A DNA stretch of 64,000 nt from Ruminococcaceae bacterium Marseille-P2935 (GCA_900104565.1 LT629951.1:469596-533595); one strand, 5' to 3'. Positions 46,311 to 55,812 are shown, counted from the stretch's first letter. Numbers and translations: made by a program. The notes: generated by a model not told the origin, from the letters alone.

Positions 46311-47672
46311 ATGGAAAGTTCAAAACAGCGAAGCAGCTTTTCGGGGCGCTTGGGATATGTCTTATCGGTGGCAGGTTCTGCCGTAGGGTTGGGAAATCTT
46401 TGGCGGTTCCCATATTTGGCAGCCAAATATGGCGGGGGAATATTTTTGCTGGTATATCTTGTTTTGGCAGTTACCTTTGGTTTTGCGCTGATTGTGTCAG
46501 AAACAGCGCTTGGACGTATGTCCCGTAAAAGCCCGATTGGCGCATTTCACTTTTTTGGCAGTAAAAAGCTGAAAATTGGCGGATGGATCAATGCCATTGT
46601 TCCAATGATGATTCTGCCTTATTACTGCGTAATTGGCGGGTGGGTGATTAAGTATCTGTTTGAGTTTTTGCGCGGAGGAAACGGCCTTGCGGAAAATGAT
46701 TATTTTAGCCATTTTATAGCAGACCCAACCGCGCCGCTGATTTGGTTTGCTGTCTTTGGAATTGCAACTTTTTTTGTGGTAATTTGCGGGGTAGAAAAAG
46801 GGGTGGAAAAATCTAGTAAAATTTTAATGCCTATTTTAGTGGTGCTTGCCGTCTTTATTGCGGGTTATTCGGTAACAAGGCCAGGGGCATGGGAGGGCGT
46901 AAAATACTATTTAATTCCAGACTTTAGCAAATTTTCGCTTATGACCGTAGTTGCGGCAATGGGGCAGATGTTCTATTCCCTTTCGATAGGTATGGGAATT
47001 TTATATACCTATGGTTCTTATATGAAACGGGATATTGATATGGAAAAATCAGTAGGGCAGATCGAGATTATGGATACTTTGATCGCATTTTTATCTGGTC
47101 TTATGATTGTTCCGGCAGTATTTGTATTTTCTGGTGGAGATCAAACTGCTTTAAATGCCGGCCCCGGCCTGATGTTTATGACCCTTCCCAAGGTTTTTAA
47201 CAGTATGCCATTTGGCAATATTGTTGGTGTTGTATTCTTTTTACTGGTTTTGTTTGCAGCGCTGACTTCGTCCATTTCTTTAATGGAAACCTGTGTTTCT
47301 ACCCTGCAGGATCAGACACATTGGAGCCGCAAACGCTGTAGCCTTTTGATGTGGGGAGAAATGCTTCTGATCGGAATCCCATGTTCCTTGGGATTTGGAA
47401 TCTGGCAGGGAATAGCTCCGCTGAATATGTCAATCCTAGACTTCTTTGACTTTTTATCGAATTCCATACTGATGCCTATCGCAGCCTTCTTCACCTGTTT
47501 GCTGATCATTAAGGTGGTTGGATTTAAAAAGATAGCGGATGAAGTAAAATTCTCCTCAAAATTTCGTCGCCAGAGATTGTACGAATTTTGCATGAAGTAC
47601 TTGGTACCGATCTGCCTGCTTGCAATATTGCTTAGCTCGGTATTGAATTCACTGCAGATTATTAAAATATAA
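46311..47672 (+). CDS. Neurotransmitter:sodium symporter family transporter
   Basis: 453 residues with about 11-12 membrane helices. The helix 1 sodium/substrate signature is clear: AGSAVGLGNLWRFPYLAAK. Bacterial NSS members (LeuT, TnaT, MhsT) import amino acids with Na+. The substrate is not predictable here. ATG 46311 follows GGAGG by 10 nt; a longer frame from 46200 runs through the terminator hairpin and is rejected. Confidence 0.9.
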   Translation: MESSKQRSSFSGRLGYVLSVAGSAVGLGNLWRFPYLAAKYGGGIFLLVYLVLAVTFGFALIVSETALGRMSRKSPIGAFHFFGSKKLKIGGWINAIVPMMILPYYCVIGGWVIKYLFEFLRGGNGLAENDYFSHFIADPTAPLIWFAVFGIATFFVVICGVEKGVEKSSKILMPILVVLAVFIAGYSVTRPGAWEGVKYYLIPDFSKFSLMTVVAAMGQMFYSLSIGMGILYTYGSYMKRDIDMEKSVGQIEIMDTLIAFLSGLMIVPAVFVFSGGDQTALNAGPGLMFMTLPKVFNSMPFGNIVGVVFFLLVLFAALTSSISLMETCVSTLQDQTHWSRKRCSLLMWGEMLLIGIPCSLGFGIWQGIAPLNMSILDFFDFLSNSILMPIAAFFTCLLIIKVVGFKKIADEVKFSSKFRRQRLYEFCMKYLVPICLLAILLSSVLNSLQIIKI

Positions 47673-47681
47673 TATTTTATG

Positions 47682-47717
47682 CTGTCCTCCGCTTTTTTCA
47701 GTGGGGGGCAGTTTTTA
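47682..47717 (+). terminator. Terminator of the symporter gene
   Basis: CTGTCCTCC pairs (with G-T steps) to GGGGGGCAG, followed by TTTTT. Confidence 0.75.
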
Positions 47718-47820
47718 GCGGGAAAAGATACCGTCATTCACAATCGGTAAGTTCGGTAAATAAAAAGGACTAAAGATCAGGAGGAAAGTAGAAAACCTGC
47801 TGTTTTAAATTAAAAAAGTA

Positions 47821-47857
47821 AAAAGGAGATATCCATACACTGGGTACCTCCTTTTTT
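47821..47857. terminator. Terminator between convergent genes
   Basis: AAAAGGAG.TA.CC pairs with GG.TA.CTCCTTTTTT; A and T runs on both sides allow it to end the minus-strand regulator gene too. Confidence 0.8.
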
Positions 47858-47882
47858 ATAGAATTTATCATTTACGTCAAAG

Positions 47883-48569
47883 TTAAAAATATTTATCAAT
47901 ATAATTTTCAATATTTCCTAAATGACTGCGAATTGCCTGTTTACACTTAGGAACATCGCCTTCCTTCAAATACTGCACAATAGCTTCGTGATCGTGATAC
48001 GCCGTCAGCTGTACATCATCATGAACAATAAGGCGAGAAATTAGTCTGGTCAACATTTTAAAGGTCATTTTATACATTTCAATAATAATGGGATTACCCG
48101 TCATACGAATAATCTTCTGATGGAATTTTGCGTCCAACTTGACTGATTCCATCTGGTCAACATCTTCCACTAACATCGACTCGAATTCAGCAATATCTTC
48201 CGGGGTCAGGTTCTTAATGGTAAAATCTACGCTGCCTTCTTCTAATATTTTCCGCAGCTGCATTAAGTTTTTGAAATTTTCCTTGCTGTCCAGGTTGCCG
48301 ATGCCCAGAAAATCAAAAACCTGTTCAGCAAATTTATCGGTGATGTAAGTACCCTCACCACGTTTGGACTCCAGAATCCCATAAGCAGATAGAATGCTCA
48401 GGCCTTCTCTAAGTGGTGCCCGACTGATCCCCATTTGTGCCGCAAGCTCTCGCTCGGGAGGAAGGCGGTCACCGGTTTTCAGCGTGCCGTTTGCAAGTGC
48501 CTCTTTAAACTTATCTACTACTTTTAAGGCCATGGAGGAGCGGTCTATCTCATCAAAAAATCCAGTCAT
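47883..48569 (-). CDS. FadR-type GntR regulator (FCD domain)
   Basis: 228 residues. A winged helix at about 10-75 (TGDRLPPERELAAQMGISRAPLREGL) precedes an all-helical FCD ligand domain (LMQLRKILEEGSVDFTI, DAKFHQKIIRMTGN, YHDHEAIVQYLKEGD). The His/Asp residues in the FCD helices are those that usually hold a metal. ATG 48569 follows GAGGTG. It is the last gene of the cupin/amidohydrolase unit. Four TTGGTnnnACC-type palindromes in this region fit the FadR-subfamily operator, so I infer it controls them and itself. Confidence 0.88.
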   Translation of the reverse strand: MTGFFDEIDRSSMALKVVDKFKEALANGTLKTGDRLPPERELAAQMGISRAPLREGLSILSAYGILESKRGEGTYITDKFAEQVFDFLGIGNLDSKENFKNLMQLRKILEEGSVDFTIKNLTPEDIAEFESMLVEDVDQMESVKLDAKFHQKIIRMTGNPIIIEMYKMTFKMLTRLISRLIVHDDVQLTAYHDHEAIVQYLKEGDVPKCKQAIRSHLGNIENYIDKYF

Positions 48570-48600
48570 TGGCACACCTCGAATCAAAAATAAAATAGAT

Positions 48601-48642
48601 ATTATTGCTAGAGCAGGCTGTCTTTCCTGCTCTAGCAATAAT
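48601..48642. other. Perfect 17-bp inverted repeat
   Basis: ATTATTGCTAGAGCAGG and its exact complement flank an 8-nt loop. It lies 13 bp after the amidohydrolase stop and before the regulator gene on the minus strand. It may be a terminator or an mRNA processing hairpin that lowers regulator output. Confidence 0.75.
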
Positions 48643-48655
48643 AAAAAAACAAAAA

Positions 48656-50011
48656 TTATTTAGCGCGGGAAATATACTTGGAGTGGCCTTCATTAATCAT
48701 CAGGTTGCCGTCCTTAGCAACCAGTGTACCACGAACGAAGGTCATGACTGGCCAGCCCTTGAACTTGCGGCCAATATACGGAGACCATTTGTTTTTGGCC
48801 TTAATATCTTTTTCAGAGAATTCTTTTTCCAGGTTCATATCCACAACTACGATATCTGCATCATAGCCAACCTGAATTTGGCCTTTGCCAGGCAGGTGGT
48901 AAATTTGAGACTGGTTGTAGCTGGTCATGCGAACTACATTCTCAAGGGTTAGTTTACCACTATTTACCGCATCAAGCAACCAAGCAAGCTCCACTTCGAT
49001 ACCGGGAATACCATTGGGGGATTTCCAAATATCGTCGATCGCTTTTTCTTTGTCCTCTTTCAGGTAAGGGGAATGGTCGGAGCCAATCGTATCTACATAT
49101 CCTTTGGCCAGCAGATCCCACATCCGCTCTTTATTATCTTCCTCATGCATTACTGGGGCGAATTTTAAGAACGGGCCGTATTTCTTCATGTCATCCGCTA
49201 CAAAGTTGAAGTACTGGCCGCAGCTTTCGGCATAAACCTTAATGCCTTCTTCTTTTGCTTTATGGATTTCAATCAGAGCATCAGCGGTGCTGATATGGGG
49301 GAATACAACAGTAGCGCCGGTAATTTTAGCAAAATAAATACATCTGCGAACAGCCTCTACCTCGCCAAATGCAGGGCGGGATTCGTTGTAAGACATGGCA
49401 TCGGTACGGCCGGCGTCATGGGCCTTCTTTTCGAACAGTTTAATAATGGAGTCATTTTCTGCATGTACCGTCATGATTGCGTTCATGTCGGCAATCAGTT
49501 TAAGCCCCTCATACAGAGTAGCGTCATCCACAAAGCCCATGTTGGGGGAAGACTGGCACATAAACACCTTGACAGTGGCAATGCCCGATTTTTCCCAAAG
49601 GTCACGGGTATCTTTTAAACTGCTTGCATCCAGGCCGCCGTGAATGGCATAGTCTACATAACCTCTGTTTACATAGCAGTCCATACTGGTTTTTAAAGTG
49701 TCCAGGTTTAAAATAATAGGATCATGAATTGGCATTAGAATGCAGGTTGTGATACCGCCCACAGCGCAGGCAGCAGTGCCGTGGGTAAAGTCCTCGCGTT
49801 CGGTGTGGCCTGGATCTTCAAAATGAACATGAGCGTCGATTCCGCCAGGAATTACATATTTGCCGGCTACGTCTACCACTTCGTCCGCATCAATTTTTAC
49901 ATCCGGAGCGAGAATGTGGCTGATTTTGCCATCGGTAATACCAATATTGGCTTTGTATGTACTATCTTTGGAAACTACGGTACCGCCAATAATGAGTTTA
50001 TCTGCTTTCAT
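48656..50011 (-). CDS. Allantoinase/dihydropyrimidinase-like cyclic amidohydrolase
   Basis: 451 residues of the type I amidohydrolase family that opens cyclic amides. Metal ligands: His61/His63 (DAHVHFEDPGHTERED), Lys148 for carbamylation (TVKVFM), His183 (TVHAEND), His239 (FPHIST) and the catalytic Asp in GSDHSPY. DPGHTERED is nearest to the allantoinase pattern. No other allantoin gene is nearby, so hydantoins, dihydropyrimidines or a related ring are also possible. It lies between a cupin and the FadR-type regulator in one unit. Confidence 0.85.
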   Translation of the reverse strand: MKADKLIIGGTVVSKDSTYKANIGITDGKISHILAPDVKIDADEVVDVAGKYVIPGGIDAHVHFEDPGHTEREDFTHGTAACAVGGITTCILMPIHDPIILNLDTLKTSMDCYVNRGYVDYAIHGGLDASSLKDTRDLWEKSGIATVKVFMCQSSPNMGFVDDATLYEGLKLIADMNAIMTVHAENDSIIKLFEKKAHDAGRTDAMSYNESRPAFGEVEAVRRCIYFAKITGATVVFPHISTADALIEIHKAKEEGIKVYAESCGQYFNFVADDMKKYGPFLKFAPVMHEEDNKERMWDLLAKGYVDTIGSDHSPYLKEDKEKAIDDIWKSPNGIPGIEVELAWLLDAVNSGKLTLENVVRMTSYNQSQIYHLPGKGQIQVGYDADIVVVDMNLEKEFSEKDIKAKNKWSPYIGRKFKGWPVMTFVRGTLVAKDGNLMINEGHSKYISRAK

Positions 50012-50056
50012 TCAATTGACCTCCTTATAGTATATAGAATAAAAATAATGATCAAC

Positions 50057-50431
50057 TTATTTCATTCTGCGGTCGATTTCTTTTGCAGGGCGATTGCGGG
50101 GATCGTCCAACAGATCGTGGCGGATGGGGTAGTGGACGTCCAGAAGAACCGACCCGTCTTCCAGTCCCAGGGTGCCATGAACTTCATTGCGGTCTGCATA
50201 CAGGCAGTCACCGGGGGTTAAAATTCTTTTTTCAGTTCCGCAGGTGATTTCAAATTTACCCTTAATAATATAGATAAACTGCATGTGGTCGGGATGGCTG
50301 TGGGGCGGCACACAAGAGCCTTTGTCGAACATCATCTCGCCGGCCATAATGTCATTGCACTGGCCCAGAAGCCTTTGGGTGATGTTATCGCCTTTGTCGG
50401 TAAATAGAATGTCTTTCAGTTCCACAAACAT
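50057..50431 (-). CDS. Small cupin-domain protein
   Basis: A single-cupin protein of 124 residues. Motif 1 is visible as PPHSHPDHMQFIYIIKGKFE (metal His, His, His and Glu positions) and motif 2 as PGDCLYADRNEVHGTLG. Single cupins can be isomerases, dioxygenases or ligand sensors; none can be chosen here. ATG 50431 follows TAGGAGG. It is the first gene after the operator, ahead of the amidohydrolase. Confidence 0.85.
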   Translation of the reverse strand: MFVELKDILFTDKGDNITQRLLGQCNDIMAGEMMFDKGSCVPPHSHPDHMQFIYIIKGKFEITCGTEKRILTPGDCLYADRNEVHGTLGLEDGSVLLDVHYPIRHDLLDDPRNRPAKEIDRRMK

Positions 50432-50476
50432 GAAAAAATACCTCCTAAAAAGATGCACAAAATTTGGAGTTACAAG

Positions 50477-50535
50477 TGGTCATACCATTGGTAATACCAT
50501 AAGACTATTATGCCATATTTTAGCGCAAAGTTTAA
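50477..50535 (-). promoter_or_regulatory. Promoter and double operator of the cupin unit
   Basis: Read on the minus strand: TTAAAC (50535-50530), 17 bp, CATAAT (50512-50507), then the palindromes TTGGTAATACCA (50488-50499) and TGGTCATACCA (50477-50487) directly after the expected start. They match a FadR-subfamily operator and would block early transcription. The block 50487-50517 is identical over 31 bp to one before the second PPC gene. Confidence 0.78.
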
Positions 50536-50694
50536 TACCCTTTTTCATTAAAAATTGAAATTTGTCAATGTTGCACACAAACATATCGTAAGTATATATA
50601 GATTAAACGTTTATTCAAAGTCAGCATCAGCTTCCTTAAAGGTTGTATGAACCAGTGGATACATCGCAAGCAAAAAATTTGTAGAGTATTTTGG

Positions 50695-50746
50695 TTGACA
50701 TTTAAAAAAGCCAATGTTATCATGAAACCAAATAGGTTAGACCAAT
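50695..50746 (+). promoter_or_regulatory. Promoter and operator of the PPC/cyclase unit
   Basis: TTGACA (50695-50700), 17 bp, TATCAT (50718-50723), then TAGGTTAGACCAAT (50733-50746), the palindrome in the other orientation, at about +5 to +18. It diverges from the cupin promoter. Confidence 0.75.
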
Positions 50747-50780
50747 GAAAAAACAAACCAATGAACAGGAGGATTATAAA

Positions 50781-51215
50781 ATGAATACATTTGAAATTGG
50801 TGAAAAAGGTAAAGGCCGCAAACTGCTCATTAACCTGGACCGGGGCGAAAAGCTTTTAGAGAGCATCATGGAAGCGCTGAACAAAGCTGATATGAAAAAC
50901 GCTGTCTGTCTGTCCTGCATCGGTTCTTTGCAGAAGGCTTACTATAACCGTGCTCAGGGCCTCAACGATGACATGATTCTGGACCATCAGTACATCGAGG
51001 GCGGCCTGGAGATGGTTTCTATGCAGGGTGTTGTCATCGACGGCATGCCTCATTTCCATTTCTCCTTCTCTGACCTGAAAGGTGTATATATGGGCCATGT
51101 GGAAGAGGGCTGCGAGATTCTTTACCTGGCTGAGATCCTTTTTGAGGAGTTGGACGGCGTTAACCTGACCAAAGTTAAAAATGAAAAAGGCATTGCTCAC
51201 TTTACTCAAAAGTAA
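50781..51215 (+). CDS. PPC (DUF296) domain protein 1
   Basis: A 144-residue protein that is wholly a PPC/DUF296 domain, a trimeric fold found in plant AT-hook proteins and in many bacteria. The bacterial role is not known. Conserved features: LDRGEKLLESIMEALNKA, LSCIGSLQKAYYNRA, MPHFHFSFSD and GHVEEG, whose histidines could bind a metal at the subunit interface. It shares about half its residues with the second copy at 61254. ATG 50781 follows AGGAGG. A possible enzyme rather than a DNA binder, since both copies sit with catabolic genes. Confidence 0.87.
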   Translation: MNTFEIGEKGKGRKLLINLDRGEKLLESIMEALNKADMKNAVCLSCIGSLQKAYYNRAQGLNDDMILDHQYIEGGLEMVSMQGVVIDGMPHFHFSFSDLKGVYMGHVEEGCEILYLAEILFEELDGVNLTKVKNEKGIAHFTQK

Positions 51216-51286
51216 AAACCTGTATTTTTAGAGCTGGGCACTGCGTTAGGCCTAAATTTAAGTTTAAAGTACTACGAATGAAAAGA

Positions 51287-51322
51287 GAAAATCCTCCTGT
51301 GAAACATCATAGGGGGATTTTT
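51287..51322 (+). terminator. Terminator between PPC and cyclase genes
   Basis: AAAATCC.CCT pairs with AGG.GGATTTTT. It would lower expression of the cyclase relative to the PPC protein. Confidence 0.75.
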
Positions 51323-51341
51323 CCCTACTAAAGGAGAACTT

Positions 51342-52016
51342 ATGAGAAGAATTGTTGACCTTTCTTACGATTTGTACCCCAGCGATAAGGCGCGTAAGCT
51401 GCAGATTACCATGATAAACCCCCACAAATTCAACCCTGATGTGAATTGCCTGGAGGACCAGTGGTATATTGCCCACGAGGTATTTATGACCAGCCATATT
51501 GGCACCCATATTGAAACCCCTTACCACATTAACCCCAAGGGGAAAGACTGTGCCACTTTAGAGCTGGAAAAGCTTTGTGGCGACGCGGTGCTGCTTGATA
51601 TGAAGGGGTATTCTGACGATTTTCCGCTGCAGCCGGAACATGTTGAAAAGGCAATTCAGGCTGCTGGCGGCATAAAGGAAGGGGATATGGTGCTGGTGAA
51701 TTTGGGTTATTGTCAGTATTTTGGCACCCCGAAATATGATCATCCCCCTTATTTTACCAACGAGGCCATCGAGTATTTAATTGGCAAGGGCATGAAATTT
51801 ATGGGGGTTGACGCCAATGGAGCCGAGGTGCCCCATGATGATAATCACCCCAACCATCATTCCCTGTTGGACCGGGGAATCCCCCTGATTGAAAATGTAG
51901 CCAACCTGGATAATCTGCGGACCAGACGGTTCCAGCTATACTCTTTTCCGGTGGCTGTCCACGGGTTGGAATCACTTCCGATTCGCCTTGTCGCCATTGA
52001 GGAGACAGAGGACTAA
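51342..52016 (+). CDS. Cyclase-family metal hydrolase (kynurenine formamidase-like)
   Basis: 224 residues of the Cyclase/KynB family. The metal motif is HIGTHIETPYH, the family HxGTHxDxPxH with Glu for Asp. DANGAEVPHDDNHPNHHSLLDRGIPLIENVANLD is split by the second metal/catalytic His pair. Members hydrolyse formamides, lactones or carbamates. Its partner in the unit is a PPC protein. Substrate unknown. Confidence 0.87.
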   Translation: MRRIVDLSYDLYPSDKARKLQITMINPHKFNPDVNCLEDQWYIAHEVFMTSHIGTHIETPYHINPKGKDCATLELEKLCGDAVLLDMKGYSDDFPLQPEHVEKAIQAAGGIKEGDMVLVNLGYCQYFGTPKYDHPPYFTNEAIEYLIGKGMKFMGVDANGAEVPHDDNHPNHHSLLDRGIPLIENVANLDNLRTRRFQLYSFPVAVHGLESLPIRLVAIEETED

Positions 52017-52028
52017 AAACTGCATGAA

Positions 52029-52087
52029 AAATCCCGCGTTTTTTCGGCAATTATTTCCCAAGATTTTGCCGGAAATCCGTGGGATTT
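52029..52087 (+). terminator. Long hairpin after the cyclase gene
   Basis: AAATCCC.CG pairs with CG.GGGATTT, with an inner CGGCAA/TTGCCG stem. The T run is weak (CTCTTT), so termination may be partial. Confidence 0.6.
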
Positions 52088-52090
52088 CTC

Positions 52091-52133
52091 TTTACTTTTT
52101 GCGGCAATTCATGGTATTATGTTGGTAAGACCA
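52091..52133 (+). promoter_or_regulatory. Promoter and operator of the dehydrogenase-IlvD-Por unit
   Basis: TTTACT (52091-52096), 18 bp, TATTAT (52115-52120), then TTGGTAAGACCA (52122-52133) covering the start. Same arrangement as at the other three units. Confidence 0.72.
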
Positions 52134-52276
52134 GCATACTATCATGCCATAATGTCGTTTTTTGTGCGGTTTTAACTGCCAATAATAACTGATTTTGTCA
52201 GGTTTAACCGAAAATTTGGTATGCCGAGTCGACGGAAGGTATGTGTACAATATTTATCAAATATAAGGAGGATCAT

Positions 52277-53221
52277 ATGAAGATTGACAACATTAAAAAA
52301 GTAGTCATCGCTGGTGCAGGAACCATGGGGTCTTCCATTGCCCAGGTGTTTGCCGGTAAAGGATACGACGTTGTTTTATATGACATCAAACAGGAGATTT
52401 TGGATAAGAGCTGTGATCTGATTAAGCTCAACCAGGCCACTTCGGTAAAAGAAAACAGCCTTACCCAGGCCGAAAGTGACGAGCTGCTGCGCCATATCTC
52501 TTACAGCTGTGACAAAGAAGTGTTCCGCCCCGCACACCTGGTAGTAGAAACCATTGTGGAGCGCATGGATATTAAGCATAGCTTTTTTGCGGAGATCAGC
52601 GAGCTTGTTTCGGCAGATACGCTGCTTACCAGTAATACATCGGGCCTTTCCCTTACCGAGATTGCAAAGGCTGTAAAAGGCCCTGAGCGGTTTTGCGGCT
52701 TCCATTGGGTGAACCCCCCGCACATTGTGCCTTTGGTTGAGGTAATTCGCGGGGGAAGAACTTCTGACGAAACTGCGCAGGCCGTATACTCCCTGGCTGA
52801 GCGGATTGGCAAGGTGCCCACTATGGTGAAAGACGGCCCGGGCTTCTGCCTGAACCGCCTGCAGTTTGCGGTGCTGCGTGAAGCTATGCATATTGTAGAA
52901 AGCGGCATTGCCAGCAAAGAAGATGTTGACAAAACCTTTAAATATGGTTTGGGCATGCGTTATGCCTGCTTAGGGCCATTTGAGATTGCAGACCTTGGCG
53001 GTCTGGACACCTTCTACCGCATTTCCGAGTACCTTTTTGCTCAGTTGAGTGACCGGAAAGACGTACCGGATATGCTGAAAGAATGCTTTGACAGCGAAGC
53101 ATACGGAGTAAAAAGCGGAAAAGGCTTTTATGATTATTCGAATGGCAGAGATAAACAGGTGATTGCAAAACGTGATGCCGACTTTATCAAGATTGCCAAA
53201 TGTTTATACGAAGATAAATAA
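52277..53221 (+). CDS. NAD-dependent 3-hydroxyacyl-CoA/beta-hydroxyacid dehydrogenase
   Basis: 314 residues. The Rossmann fold starts [17 protein letters not shown] (13 on), with the catalytic region [34 protein letters not shown] broken over strands; the His is in GFHWVNPP. That stretch departs from the GMHFFNPxxxM of butyryl-CoA enzymes and leans toward carnitine or gulonate dehydrogenases (NPPxxxPLVE), so a free hydroxyacid may be the substrate. ATG 52277 follows AAGGAGG. It heads a six-gene unit with IlvD and a 2-oxoacid oxidoreductase. Confidence 0.83.
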   Translation: MKIDNIKKVVIAGAGTMGSSIAQVFAGKGYDVVLYDIKQEILDKSCDLIKLNQATSVKENSLTQAESDELLRHISYSCDKEVFRPAHLVVETIVERMDIKHSFFAEISELVSADTLLTSNTSGLSLTEIAKAVKGPERFCGFHWVNPPHIVPLVEVIRGGRTSDETAQAVYSLAERIGKVPTMVKDGPGFCLNRLQFAVLREAMHIVESGIASKEDVDKTFKYGLGMRYACLGPFEIADLGGLDTFYRISEYLFAQLSDRKDVPDMLKECFDSEAYGVKSGKGFYDYSNGRDKQVIAKRDADFIKIAKCLYEDK

Positions 53222-53238
53222 GAAAGGAGCATGGTCTC

Positions 53239-54903
53239 TTGAGAAGCGATTTAATGAAATCGGGCGTCACCAAAATGCCCCACCGGGCGCTGTTCAAGGC
53301 GCTGGGCCTTACCGAAGAGGAGTTAAGCAGGCCGATTATCGGTATTGTAAATGCGCGCAACGAGGTTATTCCCGGCCATATGCATTTAAATAATATTGTC
53401 GAGGCGGTTAAAGCAGGTGTGCGCATGGCGGGGGGAACTCCGCTGGAATTTCCTTCCATTGGTGTCTGCGATGGTATTGCCATGAACCATGACGGCATGC
53501 ATTTCTCCTTGCCCAGCCGTGAGCATATTGCCGATTCGGTAGAGATTATGGCTATGGCTCACCCCTTTGACGGGCTGGTATTTGTACCAAACTGTGATAA
53601 GATTGTGCCCGGCATGATTATGGCGGCCTTAAGGCTGAACATCCCTTCCATTTTTGTCAGCGGCGGCCCCATGCTGGCGGGTAAAACCACCGACGGCAAA
53701 CGCCTGAGTCTGACTTCTGCTTTTGAAGCGGTAGGTGCATACGGTGCAGGCAAAATGAATGAAGAAGAATTTAAAGATATTGAAGAGAACGCTTGCCCCG
53801 GCTGTGGAAGCTGCTGCGGTATGTTTACAGCGAACTCGATGAACTGCATGACCGAGATTCTGGGCCTGGGCCTGCCTGGGAACGGAACGATTCCCGCAGT
53901 ATTCTCTGAGCGTATTCGTCTGGCTAAAAAAGCCGGTATGCAGATTATGGATTTGCTGGAAAAAGACATTAAGCCCCGCGATATTGTCACTGAAAAGGCA
54001 CTGCAGAATGCGCTCACCGGCGATATGGCTCTGGGTTGTTCCACCAATACTGTGCTGCATCTGCCGGCTATTGCCCACGAAGCAGGTTTGAAAATTGACC
54101 TGAAAGATGTGAACGAAACCAGCCAGCGGGTACCACACCTTGCCAAGCTGAGCCCGGCAGGTTACCACTGCATGGAAGATCTGCATCAGGCAGGCGGGCT
54201 GCAGGCGTTGCTGAACCGTCTGGATGGCTATGGCCTGATTCATACCGATTGCATCACCGCAACCGGAAAAACAGTGGCTGAAAATATTAAAAACGCCAGG
54301 GTTATGGATGACGACGTCATCCGTACCAAGGAAAATGCTTACTCCCAAACCGGCGGCTTGGCAGTGCTTTGGGGCAACATAGCTCCGGATGGTGCAGTGG
54401 TTAAGAAGGGTGCGGTACTGCCCGAGATGATGGTGCATACTGGTCCTGCAAAGGTTTACAACAGTGAGGAAGATTGTGTAGATGCGCTGATGAACGGCAA
54501 GGTAGTGGATGGCGATGTGATTGTTATCCGTTATGAAGGCCCCAAGGGCGGCCCCGGAATGCGCGAAATGCTTTCACCAACCTCTGTACTGGCCGGCCGC
54601 GGGCTGGACAGCACCGTGGCACTGATCACCGACGGCCGCTTCTCCGGCGTGTCCAGAGGCGCATCCATTGGCCACGTATCGCCTGAAGCAGCCGAAGGCG
54701 GAATGATTGGCCTGATTGAAGACGGCGACCAGATCAGTATTGATATTCCAAACAACAAGCTGGAGCTATTAGTGGATGAAGAAACTCTGGCAAAGAGACG
54801 GCAAAACTTTACCCCTGTGGTAAAAGAGGTTCGCGACGGCTACCTTCGCAGATACCGCGCAATGGTTACCTCTGCCAGCACAGGAGCAATTTTAAAATAT
54901 TAA
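53239..54903 (+). CDS. ilvD: Dihydroxy-acid dehydratase
   Basis: 554 residues, IlvD/Edd family. Cluster cysteines are in NCDKIVPGM and [17 protein letters not shown]; the C-terminal GRFSGVSRG holds the catalytic serine. It dehydrates 2,3-dihydroxy acids to 2-oxoacids, the fourth step of valine and isoleucine synthesis. No other ilv gene is near. Between a hydroxyacid dehydrogenase and a 2-oxoacid:ferredoxin oxidoreductase it could instead serve breakdown of a dihydroxy or sugar acid. Start is TTG 53239 behind AGAAAGGAG. Confidence 0.87.
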   Translation: MRSDLMKSGVTKMPHRALFKALGLTEEELSRPIIGIVNARNEVIPGHMHLNNIVEAVKAGVRMAGGTPLEFPSIGVCDGIAMNHDGMHFSLPSREHIADSVEIMAMAHPFDGLVFVPNCDKIVPGMIMAALRLNIPSIFVSGGPMLAGKTTDGKRLSLTSAFEAVGAYGAGKMNEEEFKDIEENACPGCGSCCGMFTANSMNCMTEILGLGLPGNGTIPAVFSERIRLAKKAGMQIMDLLEKDIKPRDIVTEKALQNALTGDMALGCSTNTVLHLPAIAHEAGLKIDLKDVNETSQRVPHLAKLSPAGYHCMEDLHQAGGLQALLNRLDGYGLIHTDCITATGKTVAENIKNARVMDDDVIRTKENAYSQTGGLAVLWGNIAPDGAVVKKGAVLPEMMVHTGPAKVYNSEEDCVDALMNGKVVDGDVIVIRYEGPKGGPGMREMLSPTSVLAGRGLDSTVALITDGRFSGVSRGASIGHVSPEAAEGGMIGLIEDGDQISIDIPNNKLELLVDEETLAKRRQNFTPVVKEVRDGYLRRYRAMVTSASTGAILKY

Positions 54904-54914
54904 GGGGGAGAAAT

Positions 54915-55493
54915 ATGGGTCAGATGGTAGAAATCAGATGGCACGGCCGCGGCGGCCAGGGCGCAAAAACTGCATCCCTGCTGCTTGCTGATGCTGCGTT
55001 TAACACGGGCAAATACGTACAGGGCTTCCCAGAGTACGGCCCGGAGAGAATGGGCGCTCCAATTACTGCTTACAATCGTATTAGCAGTGAGAAGATTAAC
55101 GTTCATTCCAACATTTACGAACCGGATTATGTTGTGGTAGTCGACGAGACACTCATCTCTTCGGTTGATGTAACCAAAGGGTTAAAAGAGGATGGTGCGA
55201 TTGTAATCAATTCCGCCAAATCCCCGGATGAAGTAAGAAAACATCTGAAAGGATATAAGGGCAAGGTTTGCACCATTGATGCTGGACAAATCTCTATCGA
55301 CACATTGGGCAAATTTTTCCCCAACACCCCTATGCTGGGTGCAATCGTAAAGGTCAGCGGAATTATGAATGAAGAGGATTTCCTTAAAGACATGGAAGGC
55401 TCTTTCAAACATAAATTTGCAACCAAACCCCAGGTAATTGAGGGCAATATGAACGCGCTGAAACGTTCGATGCAGGAGGTGCGCGGATTATGA
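54915..55493 (+). CDS. porC: 2-oxoacid:ferredoxin oxidoreductase gamma subunit
   Basis: 192 residues of the POR gamma family (EIRWHGRGGQGAKTASLLLADAA; YGPERMGAPITAYNRIS). Part of the four-subunit enzyme that oxidises pyruvate or branched 2-oxoacids to acyl-CoA and CO2, reducing ferredoxin. Order gamma-delta-alpha-beta is that of archaeal and Thermotoga PorCDAB. Its stop overlaps the delta gene. Substrate, pyruvate or branched-chain acid, is undecided. Confidence 0.92.
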   Translation: MGQMVEIRWHGRGGQGAKTASLLLADAAFNTGKYVQGFPEYGPERMGAPITAYNRISSEKINVHSNIYEPDYVVVVDETLISSVDVTKGLKEDGAIVINSAKSPDEVRKHLKGYKGKVCTIDAGQISIDTLGKFFPNTPMLGAIVKVSGIMNEEDFLKDMEGSFKHKFATKPQVIEGNMNALKRSMQEVRGL

Positions 55494-55798
55494 GTTTTAC
55501 CAAATTTGAAGACATTAACGAAAACATCAGCTGGCACGACATTACCCCTGGCGGAGAAGTTTATGAGGGTGGTACATCCCGGTACTTTAAAACCGGCGAA
55601 TGGAGATCGATGATCCCTACCTTTATTGCTGAAAAGTGCAAGCAGTGCCTGTTGTGCGTTCCCGTATGCCCAGACAGCGCAATTCCTGTAAAGGATCAAA
55701 AGCGTTTGGATTTTGATTTTGACCACTGCAAGGGCTGCGGCGTTTGCTACAAAGTTTGCCCCTTTGGAGCAATTGAATTCGGCGTAGAAGAGAAATAG
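55490..55798 (+). CDS. porD: 2-oxoacid:ferredoxin oxidoreductase delta subunit
   Basis: A 102-residue ferredoxin-like subunit with two 4Fe-4S clusters (CKQCLLCVPVCPDSAI and CKGCGVCYKVCPFGAI). It carries electrons from the TPP/Fe-S site to free ferredoxin. It overlaps porC by 4 bp and lies 14 bp before the alpha gene. Confidence 0.93.
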   Translation: MSFTKFEDINENISWHDITPGGEVYEGGTSRYFKTGEWRSMIPTFIAEKCKQCLLCVPVCPDSAIPVKDQKRLDFDFDHCKGCGVCYKVCPFGAIEFGVEEK

Positions 55799-55812
55799 GA
55801 GGGAGTATTAGA

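Noticed and set aside
53629-54438. 269-codon open frame on the minus strand
   Set aside because: Antisense to ilvD; a by-product of codon bias in the real gene.
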